Below, piece after piece: positions 7,652 to 14,976 of a stretch of 37,416 bases of DNA (position 1 is the first letter of the stretch; each line of letters begins with the position of its first letter). The notes below the pieces were generated by a model. The model did no database searches. It saw only the letters and a list, made by a program, of their open reading frames with translations, and was not told the origin of the DNA. The stretch is from contig WQZX01000033.1 in the NCBI GenBank assembly GCA_009780515.1, positions 1 to 37,416 on the forward strand. Direction: 5' to 3'. Origin of the DNA: Nocardioidaceae bacterium (lineage in GTDB: Bacteria; Actinomycetota; Actinomycetes; Propionibacteriales; Nocardioidaceae). The position numbers and the translations under genes are program-made.

Positions 7652-8584
7652 ATGCTCACCATCCGCAAGACCGCCATCGCCGCCACCGTCGCGGCCCTCG
7701 GGCTCTCGCTCGCCGCCTGTGGCTCGAACGGCAGCTCCACCGACGGCGCGGCAGCCGCCAGCACCTCGTCGGTGTGCCCCTCCGGCACGCTCAACTTCGG
7801 CGTGGAGCCCTACGAGAACGCCCGCCAGCTGATCCCGGCGTACCAGGCCCTCGCCCAGGGCCTGGGTCAGAAGCTCGGCTGCAAGGTCAACCTCGAGATC
7901 AGCGACACCTACACCGCCGAGATCCTGGCGATGCAGAACGGCAAGCTCGACCTCGGTGAGTTCGGGCCGCTCGGCTTCGTCTTCGCCAACCAGCAGACCG
8001 GGGCGACCGCCCTCGCCTCGTTCGCCGACTCGACCGGCAAGGTGTCGTCGTACACCGCGGGCATCTGGGTCCCGAAGAGCTCGCCCATCAAGACGGTCGC
8101 CGACCTGAAGGGCCACACCCTCGCGCTCGGCGAGACCGGCTCGACCTCCGGCGACGCCGAGCCCCGTGAGGCGCTGGTCAAGGCAGGCGTCTCGAAGCAG
8201 GTGGACGCGCAGTACGCCGGTGGCCACCCCCAGGCGCTCGAGGCCCTCGTCAACGGCAAGGTCGACGCGGCGGAGATCAACAGCCAGACGGTCGCGTCGG
8301 CGACCGCGGCGCACCAGTTCGACGCCTCGCAGTACCGCGAGATCTGGACGTCGCAGCCCATTCTCAACGACCCGGTCGCGGCAGGCCCGAACATGACCCC
8401 CGCGGTCGCCCACCAGGTCCAGCAGGCGCTGCTCAGCCTGCCCGGCTCCACCGTGAAGAAGATCGGCGTCTACCTCGACTTCACCCCGCCGAAGTCCGGT
8501 GCGCTGGTGGCCGTGACCAAGCAGCAGTACCAGCCGCTCTTCGACCTGGCGAAGACCCTGGGCCTGACCACCAAGGACCTCTGA
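7652..8584 (+). CDS. phnD: Phosphonate ABC transporter binding lipoprotein
   Basis: A 310-residue periplasmic-type binding protein anchored as a lipoprotein: signal MLTIRKTAIAATVAALGLSL and lipobox LAAC with Cys23. The mature part has the PhnD/SsuA-like pattern: LNFGVEPYENARQLIPAY, then MQNGKLDLGEFGPLGFVF (ligand loop), and LKGHTLALGETGSTSGDAEP, where PhnD proteins bind the phosphonate group. GAGAA lies 7 bases before ATG. The stop overlaps the phnC start by one base (TGATG). It captures phosphonates outside the membrane for PhnC/PhnE. Confidence 0.92.
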   Translation: MLTIRKTAIAATVAALGLSLAACGSNGSSTDGAAAASTSSVCPSGTLNFGVEPYENARQLIPAYQALAQGLGQKLGCKVNLEISDTYTAEILAMQNGKLDLGEFGPLGFVFANQQTGATALASFADSTGKVSSYTAGIWVPKSSPIKTVADLKGHTLALGETGSTSGDAEPREALVKAGVSKQVDAQYAGGHPQALEALVNGKVDAAEINSQTVASATAAHQFDASQYREIWTSQPILNDPVAAGPNMTPAVAHQVQQALLSLPGSTVKKIGVYLDFTPPKSGALVAVTKQQYQPLFDLAKTLGLTTKDL

Positions 8585-9357
8585 TGACGGTGCTGACCAC
8601 CTCGGCCGGACGGCGGGCGGCGCTGCTGGCCGTCGAGGGGCTGAGCAAGAGGTACGGCGACCGCGTCGTGCTGGACGGCTTCTCGCTCGACGTCGCTGCC
8701 GGCGAGGTGGTCAGCCTGCTCGGGGCCAACGGCTCGGGGAAGTCCACGGCGCTGCGCTGCATCGCGGGGCTCGACCGGCCCGATGGTGGCACGGTCTCGG
8801 CCGCTGGTGAGCGCACGCGTCTGGGCACGCCGATCCCGTCGGTGGCCATGGTCTTCCAGAGGATCCACCTCGTGCCTCGGCGTACCGCTCTGGACAACGT
8901 GTGCGCCGGGGCGCTCGGGCGGCTCGGGTTCCGCGAGTCCTGGTCGTCGTACGCGTTCCCGCGGGCGCTCCGCGAGGAGGCGATGGCCTGCCTCGATCGC
9001 GTCGGCCTCGCCGACCGCTGCCACGAGAAGGCCGGGCGGCTCTCCGGCGGTCAGCAGCAGCGGGTGGCCATCGCTCGCGCCCTCTGCCAGCGGGCCAGCG
9101 TGATCCTCGCCGACGAGCCGGTCTCCGCGCTCGACCCGGCGGCGGCCGATCAGGTCATGCGGCTCTTCCGCTCCCTCGCCGACGAGGACGGCATGGCGAT
9201 CGCGGCGGTCCTGCACCAGCCGGACCTGGCGAAGAAGTACTCCGACCGTCTCGTCGGTCTGCTGCGTGGCGTGACCGCGTTCGACGTACATCCCGACCGG
9301 CTGGGCGAGCGCGAGCTCGAAGAGCTCTACCGCCCCGACATGGAGAACGAGTCATGA
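8584..9357 (+). CDS. phnC: Phosphonate ABC transporter ATPase
   Basis: A 257-residue ABC ATPase. Walker A is GANGSGKST, the Q-loop is in VFQRIHLVPRRTALDN, the signature is [15 protein letters not shown], Walker B is VILADEPVSALDP, and the switch His is in AVLHQPDLAKKYSDR. The spacing ARTALDNVCAGALGRL after the Q-loop is typical of PhnC, which powers phosphonate import with PhnE. The start ATG overlaps the phnD stop by one base, and the end overlaps the phnE start (ATGA), so expression is tightly coupled. Confidence 0.93.
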   Translation: MTVLTTSAGRRAALLAVEGLSKRYGDRVVLDGFSLDVAAGEVVSLLGANGSGKSTALRCIAGLDRPDGGTVSAAGERTRLGTPIPSVAMVFQRIHLVPRRTALDNVCAGALGRLGFRESWSSYAFPRALREEAMACLDRVGLADRCHEKAGRLSGGQQQRVAIARALCQRASVILADEPVSALDPAAADQVMRLFRSLADEDGMAIAAVLHQPDLAKKYSDRLVGLLRGVTAFDVHPDRLGERELEELYRPDMENES

Positions 9358-10235
9358 CCGCAGATGCGCTCGAGCCGAAGGTGCCGACCCGCATGCGGGT
9401 GCCGCGTCGCTTCACCGCCAAGCACTACGCCGCCGTCGCCGCGATCGTGCTGGTGCTCGTCGGGCTCCACGCGATCGCGTGGTGGAAGACCGGGTTCTCG
9501 ATCAAGGAGCTGGTCGACGGCTGGCAGGGCCTGTGGCACTTCCTGGTCGGCCGCGACCAGACCTACCCCAACGGCCATCACGTCCACACCAAGGGCGCGT
9601 TCCCGATCGACACCAGGTGGGGCGCCACGATCAAGCCGGGCATCGGCTACTGCTTCCTGACCGTCTGCATCGGCCTGATGGGCACGACGCTGTCGATCCC
9701 GTTCGCGTTCGTGCTCGCCGTGGTCGCGTCGCGCACCACGAACCGCTATGCGCCGCTGTACTACCTGGCGCGGGCGCTGATGTCGGTGCTGCGCGCGGTG
9801 CCGGAGACGGTCTACGCGCTGATGTTCATCGCGGCCCTCGGCTTCGGCGCCTTCCCGGGCGTCATCGCACTCACCATCCACAACGTCGCGGTGATGGGCA
9901 AGCTGTGGTCCGAGGTCATGGACGAGGTCGACCAGGGGCCGGTCGAGGCGCTGCGCAGCGCGGGCTCGAGCAGCGTCCAGACGGCGATGCACGCGGTCTT
10001 CCCCGCCGTGGTCCCGTCGCTGCTGGGTCTGCTGCTCTACCGCTTCGACACCAACGTCCGCAGCTCGGTCATCCTCGGCACCGTCGGCGCCGGAGGCATC
10101 GGCTTCTACATCCTGCAGTCGGCGAACGGGTTCGAGTTCAACACGATGATGACCTACGTGTGCCAGGTCGTCGTGCTCGTCATCCTGATCGACCTCCTCA
10201 GCGTGTGGCTGCGTCGCAAGGTCGCGAAGGTGTGA
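9354..10235 (+). CDS. phnE: Phosphonate ABC transporter permease
   Basis: A 293-residue membrane permease with about six helices. The EAA loop, which docks the ATPase, is VEALRSAGSSSVQTAMHAVFPAV, split here as EALRSAGSSSVQ and the following helix; the last helices carry VRSSVILGTVGAGGIGFYI, the PhnE hallmark. The start ATG at 9354 overlaps the phnC stop. Only one permease gene is present, so the channel is presumably a homodimer. The gene closes the phosphonate operon; a small GCCGG hairpin (10236-10248) directly follows, then the tRNA gene. Confidence 0.92.
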   Translation: MTADALEPKVPTRMRVPRRFTAKHYAAVAAIVLVLVGLHAIAWWKTGFSIKELVDGWQGLWHFLVGRDQTYPNGHHVHTKGAFPIDTRWGATIKPGIGYCFLTVCIGLMGTTLSIPFAFVLAVVASRTTNRYAPLYYLARALMSVLRAVPETVYALMFIAALGFGAFPGVIALTIHNVAVMGKLWSEVMDEVDQGPVEALRSAGSSSVQTAMHAVFPAVVPSLLGLLLYRFDTNVRSSVILGTVGAGGIGFYILQSANGFEFNTMMTYVCQVVVLVILIDLLSVWLRRKVAKV

Positions 10236-10319
10236 GCCGGCTGCCGGCCGACCCCGCCTCCTGCACCGGCTCCCCTCGACTTCTGGCGCGCGGTCCGAGG
10301 CTGCGATACTGAGCCGCGC

Positions 10320-10392
10320 GGGCCCTTAGCTCAATTGGCAGAGCATCGGACTTTTAATCCGCTGGTTGTGGGTTCGAGTCCCACAGGGCCTA
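10320..10392 (+). tRNA. tRNA-Lys (anticodon TTT)
   Basis: A 73-base cloverleaf reads from GGGCCCT to the discriminator A. The 7-bp acceptor stem has a G-U first pair, the D arm is GCTCAATTGGCAGAGC, the anticodon loop is ACTTTTAATC with TTT read as lysine, and the T arm is GTGGG-TTCGAGT-CCCAC. CCA is not fully encoded. No integrated element is seen at its 3' end. Confidence 0.95.
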
Positions 10393-10703
10393 CCTCGAAG
10401 CGATCGGCGCGAGACCGGCTCGCGACCGTTTGCCGATCCGTCATCGACGCGTCGTGCAACCTTCACGAACCTCGGAGATTCCTGGTGCGCACGGGGGTTT
10501 CGGCACGTCCGCAGATTGATAGTGTCGTGGTGCACCCGACGCAAGGTTCGAAGGTCTGGCGCCTGCGGTCTTGTCGACGTACGGCGCCTCTGGTTTCTGG
10601 TTTGTGCACAGCATTCACGGGTCCGGAGCGACGTGTCATCCCGCGCCGGGTGCGGGCCGCCGAGGTGGTGGCTCTCGCCCCGACACAAGGAGTAACGAGC
10701 GCA
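10393..10703 (+). other. 311-base gap: cspA leader region
   Basis: No convincing coding sequence is seen between tRNA-Lys and cspA. The stretch is long enough for a cspA promoter and a long 5' leader of the kind that folds and controls translation of cold-shock messages. AAGGAG at 10687-10692 is the ribosome site. No specific promoter or riboswitch motif could be assigned. Confidence 0.5.
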
Positions 10704-10907
10704 ATGGCTCAGGGCACCGTGAAGTGGTTCAGCGCCGAGAAGGGCTTCGGCTTCATCGAGCAGGAGGGTGGCGGCGACGACGTCTTCGTCCACTACTCCG
10801 CCATCCAGACCAACGGCTACAAGTCGCTCGAGGACGCCCAGCGCGTCGAGTTCGACGTCACCCAGGGCCCCAAGGGCCCGCAGGCGGAGAACGTCCGCCC
10901 TCTCTGA
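10704..10907 (+). CDS. cspA: CspA-family cold-shock protein
   Basis: A 67-residue single cold-shock domain protein. The RNP1 motif is KGFGFIEQ and RNP2 is DVFVHYSAI; the N-terminus [17 protein letters not shown] and the C-terminus PQAENVRPL are typical of actinobacterial CspA. It binds single-stranded RNA or DNA and acts as an RNA chaperone in the cytoplasm. ATG at 10704 is preceded by AAGGAG at a slightly long spacing of 11 bases. It appears to be monocistronic. Confidence 0.95.
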   Translation: MAQGTVKWFSAEKGFGFIEQEGGGDDVFVHYSAIQTNGYKSLEDAQRVEFDVTQGPKGPQAENVRPL

Positions 10908-11099
10908 TCCGGTTCCGGCCGACCGAATCGCTGTCCGGGTCCCGTCGCTGGCGCGGCGGGACCCGGCCTGTTGCCGGGGGCGTATCCTGTGGAGGAGAGG
11001 GTCCGACGACTCCTCTCGAGAGCACCCTGTCTCAGAGGTGCATGCAGCGGCCGGTCGGGAGGCCCGGTTCCAGCTTGGTGACGCGGGAGGAGCGGGGCA

Positions 11100-11255
11100 G
11101 TGGCGGACCAGTTCGAGGTCGAGCTCGACGACGACGACCTGCTCTCCGAGGTCGAGCTGACGACGAACCTGATCATCGCCGCGACCGCCGCCGACGACCG
11201 GCTCCCGCAAGAGGAGATCGACCGGATCCTCGGCGTCGCATCGCCTTCCGTCTGA
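11100..11255 (+). CDS. Small acidic conserved-type protein (51 aa)
   Basis: A 51-residue acidic protein beginning MADQFEVELDDDDLLSEVEL, with a hydrophobic helix TTNLIIAATA and ending in the helix LPQEEIDRILGVASPSV. GTG at 11100 is preceded by GGGAGGAGCGGGGCA, a strong ribosome site. The acidic N-terminus, regular helix pattern and position in a codon-biased frame support a real gene. I recognise the type as a short actinobacterial protein of unknown role but cannot name a family. Its stop codon abuts the CsoR-type operator of the copper operon, which ties the two regions together only by position. Confidence 0.72.
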   Translation: MADQFEVELDDDDLLSEVELTTNLIIAATAADDRLPQEEIDRILGVASPSV

Positions 11256-11270
11256 TACCCCCTGGGGGTA
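11256..11270. promoter_or_regulatory. CsoR-type copper operator
   Basis: TACCCCCTGGGGGTA is a perfect 7+1+7 palindrome 10 bases before the copZ start. GC-rich palindromes of this form are the sites of CsoR, the Cu(I)-sensing repressor of copA operons. The site starts one base after the upstream stop codon. No csoR gene is in the window. Confidence 0.75.
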
Positions 11271-11280
11271 ATCTGGGGGC

Positions 11281-11487
11281 ATGTCAGTCTCCAGCACCTG
11301 GACCGTCGCGGGCATGACCTGCGAGCACTGCGTCGCCTCGGTGACCGAGGAGATCTCCGAGATCCCGGGCGTCGAGTCCGTCCGCGTCACCCTCGAGGAC
11401 GGCAGCGTCGTGGTCGACAGCGCCCAGCCGCTCGAGCGCGAGCAGGTGAGCGCGGCGGTGACCGAGGCCGGGTACCGCTTGTCGTGA
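11281..11487 (+). CDS. copZ: CopZ-like copper chaperone
   Basis: A 68-residue heavy-metal-associated (ferredoxin-like) domain with the Cu(I)-binding motif GMTCEHC near residues 11-17 and the usual beta-alpha-beta layout (VASVTEEISEIPGVESVRV). It delivers cytoplasmic Cu(I) to the CopA ATPase. The start lies just 10 bases after the CsoR-type palindrome. The stop overlaps the GTG of copA (GTGA), giving coupled translation. Confidence 0.93.
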   Translation: MSVSSTWTVAGMTCEHCVASVTEEISEIPGVESVRVTLEDGSVVVDSAQPLEREQVSAAVTEAGYRLS

Positions 11488-13670
11488 GCACCCGGTCCCC
11501 CGTCGAGGCGGTCGACCGGTCGGCCGGGCCGGCGTACGAGACCGTCGACCTCGAGCTGACGGGGATGACCTGCGCGTCGTGCGCCAACCGCATCGAGCGC
11601 AAGCTCGGCAAGATCGACGGCGTCACCGCGACGGTCAACTACGCGACCGAGCGCGCGCGGGTCGACTTCCCCGCCGAGGTCGGCGTCGACCGGCTGGTCG
11701 CGGCGGTCGAGGCGGCCGGCTACTCCGCCCGTCCGCACCGCCCCGAGCAGACCGCCGCGGGCGACGAGGCGGGGGCGCTCCGGCGCCGGATGTGGGTGTC
11801 CCTGGGGCTGTCGGTCCCGGTCGTGGCCCTCTCGATGGTGCCCGCGCTGCACTTCGCGGGCTGGGCGTGGGTCGCGTTCGTGCTCGCCACGCCGGTCGCG
11901 CTGTGGGGCGCCTGGCCGTTCCACCGGGCGGCCTGGGCGAACCTCCGCCACGGCGGCGCCACGATGGACACGCTGGTGTCGACCGGTGTGCTGGCGGCGT
12001 ACTGCTGGTCGCTGGTGGCGCTCGTCGCCGACCCGGCCATGACCTACTTCGAGACCGCGGCGGGCGTGACGACCTTCCTCCTGGCCGGGAGGTACGCCGA
12101 GAAGCGGGCCAAGCGCGAGGCCGGGGCCGCGATGCGGGCGCTGGCGGCGCTGCGCGCCCGCGAGGTCGCGCTGCTGCCCGACGGCCCGGACGGGCCGGAG
12201 CGGCGGGTGCCGATCGAGCACCTGGGCGTGGGCGACCTGTTCGTCGTACGGCCGGGGGAGCGGGTGGCCACCGACGGCGTCGTGGTCGCGGGGGAGTCCG
12301 CGATCGACGCCGCGGCGTTCACGGGCGAGTCGGTGCCGGTCGAGGTCGGCCCGGACGCCACCGTCATCGGCGCCACCCTGAACACCACCGGCCGGCTCGT
12401 CGTACGCGCCACCGGGGTCGGTGACGACACCCGTCTCTCGCAGGTCGCGCGGCTGGTCGAGGACGCGCAGGCCGGCAAGGCCGCCGTCCAGCGGCTGGCC
12501 GACCGGATCTCGCGCTACTTCGTGCCGGCGGTCATCGTGCTGGCGGTGCTGACCGCCGTCGGCTGGCTGCTGCTGGGCGGGAGCGCCTCCGACGCGTTCC
12601 GGGCAGCGGTGTCGGTGCTGATCATCGCCTGCCCTTGCGCGCTGGGCCTGGCGACGCCGACCGCGCTGATGGTCGGCACTGCCCGCGGTGCCCAGCTCGG
12701 CATCCTCATCCGCGGGCCCGAGGTGCTCGAGGCGGCCCGCGACCTCGACGTGGTCGCGCTGGACAAGACCGGCACCGTCACCGAGGGCCGGATGCGTCTG
12801 GTCTCGGTGGTGAGCGGTGACGCCTCCGAGCAGGAGGTACGCCGCGTCGCCGCGGCGCTCGAGTCCGGATCGGAGCACCCGATCGCGCGGGCGGTGGTCG
12901 AGGGCGCGGCCGATCTCGCCACCGCGGGGCTGGCGGGCTTCCGCTCGCACGCAGGGCTCGGGGTGACCGGACTGGTCGACGACAGAGCGGCGGCGGTCGG
13001 CCGGGCGTCGTTCCTGGCCGAGCAGGGTCTGCCGGTGCCCGCCGCCCTGGTCGAGGCGGGGGAGCGGGCCGAGCACGACGGCGCGACGGCCGTGTACGTC
13101 GGCTGGGACGGCCGCGCGCGGGGTTCGCTGGTCGTGGCCGACACGATCGCGGCAGGCGCCGCCGACGCCGTACGGTCGCTGCACGGGCTCGGCCTGCACG
13201 TCGTGCTGCTGACCGGCGACAACGAGCGCGCAGCCGCCCACGTCGCCGGGCTCGTCGGCATCGACGAGGTCGTCGCGGGTGTGCTGCCCGAGGCCAAGGC
13301 GGAGTACGTCGCCGGGCTGCAGGCCCAGGGTCGGCGGGTCGCGATGGTGGGCGACGGGGTCAACGACGCCGCCGCGCTGGCCGTCGCCGACCTCGGCATC
13401 GCGATGGGCACCGGCACCGATGTCGCCCAGGCCGCGGGCGACCTGACCATCCTCAGCGGCCACCTCGACTCCGCCGTGGACGGGGTCCGGCTGTCCCGTC
13501 GTACCTTCCGCATCATCCGGGGCAACCTGGCCTGGGCCTTCGGCTACAACGTGGCCGCCCTGCCCCTGGCCGTCCTCGGTCTCGCCACCCCCATGCTCGC
13601 CGGTGCCGCCATGGCCCTCTCCAGCCTCTTCGTCGTCGGCAACTCGCTGCGGCTGCGTCGGTTCCGGTGA
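11484..13670 (+). CDS. copA: Copper-exporting P1B-type ATPase
   Basis: A 728-residue P-type ATPase. One N-terminal HMA domain has GMTCASCANR (CxxC at about 30-33). Then come eight membrane helices with the Cu(I) transport motif CPCALGLATP (Cys383, Cys385), the actuator motif TGES (from residue 280), the phosphorylation motif DKTGT (Asp427), SEHPIARAV for ATP binding, and the hinge GDGVNDAAAL. It pumps Cu(I) out of the cytoplasm. The start is GTG at 11484, overlapping copZ. Nine bases after the stop a long palindrome begins (13680-13752), probably the operon terminator. Confidence 0.96.
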   Translation: MSTRSPVEAVDRSAGPAYETVDLELTGMTCASCANRIERKLGKIDGVTATVNYATERARVDFPAEVGVDRLVAAVEAAGYSARPHRPEQTAAGDEAGALRRRMWVSLGLSVPVVALSMVPALHFAGWAWVAFVLATPVALWGAWPFHRAAWANLRHGGATMDTLVSTGVLAAYCWSLVALVADPAMTYFETAAGVTTFLLAGRYAEKRAKREAGAAMRALAALRAREVALLPDGPDGPERRVPIEHLGVGDLFVVRPGERVATDGVVVAGESAIDAAAFTGESVPVEVGPDATVIGATLNTTGRLVVRATGVGDDTRLSQVARLVEDAQAGKAAVQRLADRISRYFVPAVIVLAVLTAVGWLLLGGSASDAFRAAVSVLIIACPCALGLATPTALMVGTARGAQLGILIRGPEVLEAARDLDVVALDKTGTVTEGRMRLVSVVSGDASEQEVRRVAAALESGSEHPIARAVVEGAADLATAGLAGFRSHAGLGVTGLVDDRAAAVGRASFLAEQGLPVPAALVEAGERAEHDGATAVYVGWDGRARGSLVVADTIAAGAADAVRSLHGLGLHVVLLTGDNERAAAHVAGLVGIDEVVAGVLPEAKAEYVAGLQAQGRRVAMVGDGVNDAAALAVADLGIAMGTGTDVAQAAGDLTILSGHLDSAVDGVRLSRRTFRIIRGNLAWAFGYNVAALPLAVLGLATPMLAGAAMALSSLFVVGNSLRLRRFR

Positions 13671-13679
13671 CGGGGGCGG

Positions 13680-13752
13680 GGGCGGGTAGTCCCTGACGAA
13701 AAGCACCACTTTCGCCCGAAAACTGGTGCTTTTCGTCAGGGACTACCCGCCC
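13680..13752. repeat. Long palindrome, copy 2
   Basis: A 73-base inverted repeat with the same core as copies 1 and 3 (AGTCCCTGACGAAAAGC and its complement). The tip is imperfect: CCCGAAAACTGGTGC has one extra base and a mismatch against the other arm. Copy 3 shares exactly this irregular tip. It sits 9 bases after the copA stop. Confidence 0.9.
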
Positions 13753-13785
13753 GTCGCCACAAACCGACCCACCAACCCGCCCTCT

Positions 13786-13815
13786 CCCTGTGGACAGAGG
13801 TCCGTCTCCACAGGG
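13786..13815. repeat. 9-bp inverted repeat upstream of DUF559-like gene
   Basis: CCCTGTGGA and TCCACAGGG form a 9-base stem around a 12-base loop, 50 bases before the ATG of the DUF559-like gene. It could be an operator or a weak hairpin. Function is not determinable from sequence. Confidence 0.5.
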
Positions 13816-13865
13816 CCGGCTGCGGGTGGGCCCGTGACGTCGGAGGTACGGCGGAGCGTGCTCGC

Positions 13866-14888
13866 ATGGGCGACGGGGCGACGAGACCGGGGTTGGTCAG
13901 GCCGGTCCGTCTCGACCCGAACGGGCTCAGCGGGCCGACCCGCGGGCAGGCCCGGAGCAGGCAGTGGGCCAGGAGCAGCCACGGCTACTACGTCCCGTCC
14001 GGGGTCGACCGGGCCGGTGCCGAGCAGCGCATCCTGGAGGCGTCGGTGCTGGTGCCGCGCGGGGGAGCCGTCACCGGGTGGGCGGCGCTGTGCTGGCAGG
14101 GCGGCCGGTGGTTCACCGGCAAGGGTCCGGACGGCACACCGCTGCCCGTCCCGCTCCTCATCAGCACCGCAGACATCCGTCCGCAGTCTCCGATCGTCGT
14201 CTGCGGCGAGGGATGCGGACCCGCCCACGTGCGAGTCGTCGACGGGGTCCCGGTCACGGACCCCGTCTGGACGGTGGCCTTCCTGATGCGCCGAGCCGTC
14301 GACGTACGCACGGCTGTGATGGTGTTCGACATGGCGGCGTACTCCGACCTCGTCTCGACGGCCGAGGTGACCGAGCGACTCGGCCAGCAGTGCTCGTGGA
14401 CCGGCATCCCACAGGCGCGCGAGGCGCTGGCGCTCGTCAGCGAGAACGCCTGGTCGCCGCAGGAGGTGTTCATGCGCCTGTCCTGGACGATCGCCGGCGG
14501 CCGACGGATGCCGGAGACGAACGTGCCACTGTTCGACAGCCTCGGCCAGCACATCGGGACACCCGACCTTCTCGACCGGGCGGCCGGCGTCGTCGGGGAG
14601 TACGACGGCACGCACCACCTCGCCCGCGACCGGCGGGTCGGCGACATCGATCGCGAGGAGGTCTTCCGAGCGCACGGGCTCGAGATCGTCAGGTCCACCG
14701 CGGGCGGCTCGCTCGACTCGTTCCTGACCAGGCTCCACGGCGCCTACCGCCGGGCCGGGCGGCGTACCGGGTCGCGGAGCTGGACCGCCGACCCTCCTCC
14801 GGGGTGGATCTCGACCCGGACCGTCGATCAGCGTCGGGCCCTCTCCGCCGACCTGCGGGGCCGGCTGCTGAGGTACCGCTCGGCCTGA
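13866..14888 (+). CDS. DUF559/Vsr-like nuclease-fold protein
   Basis: A 340-residue protein. The N-terminal half resembles AbiEi-type winged-helix proteins common in actinobacteria (SHGYYVPSGVDRAGAEQRIL; VTGWAALCWQGGRWF). The C-terminal part has the DUF559/Vsr restriction-endonuclease-like pattern: PETNVPLFDSLGQHIGTPDL, then GEYDGTHHLARDR, then DREEVFRAHGLEIVRSTAGG. The Asp of PDLL and the E-x-D of GEYDG sit where PD-(D/E)xK acidic residues are expected, but no clear catalytic Lys is present, so activity is uncertain. No partner toxin is adjacent. Near-identical palindromes lie on both sides (13680-13752 and 14897-14957). Confidence 0.7.
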   Translation: MGDGATRPGLVRPVRLDPNGLSGPTRGQARSRQWARSSHGYYVPSGVDRAGAEQRILEASVLVPRGGAVTGWAALCWQGGRWFTGKGPDGTPLPVPLLISTADIRPQSPIVVCGEGCGPAHVRVVDGVPVTDPVWTVAFLMRRAVDVRTAVMVFDMAAYSDLVSTAEVTERLGQQCSWTGIPQAREALALVSENAWSPQEVFMRLSWTIAGGRRMPETNVPLFDSLGQHIGTPDLLDRAAGVVGEYDGTHHLARDRRVGDIDREEVFRAHGLEIVRSTAGGSLDSFLTRLHGAYRRAGRRTGSRSWTADPPPGWISTRTVDQRRALSADLRGRLLRYRSA

Positions 14889-14896
14889 CATAACGC

Positions 14897-14957
14897 GTAG
14901 TCCCTGACGAAAAGCACCACTTCGGCCCGAAAACTGGTGCTTTTCGTCAGGGACTAC
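14897..14957. repeat. Long palindrome, copy 3
   Basis: A 61-base inverted repeat between the convergent stops of the DUF559-like gene (8 bases away) and the gene ending at 14977. The core and the irregular tip CCCGAAAACTGGTGC are those of copy 2. The left flank GACATAA also precedes copy 1. Confidence 0.9.
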
Positions 14958-14976
14958 CCGCCACCGGCGCCCTCCC

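Noticed and set aside
10320..10392. tRNA-Lys as an attachment site for an island
   Set aside because: No repeat of its 3' end was found elsewhere in the window, and the genes on both sides look like normal chromosome.
10326..13709. Very long open frame on the minus strand covering cspA, copZ and copA
   Set aside because: It is antisense to three well-identified genes and to the tRNA, is rich in Arg, Gly, His and Asp without domain structure, and follows from high GC at third codon positions of the real genes.
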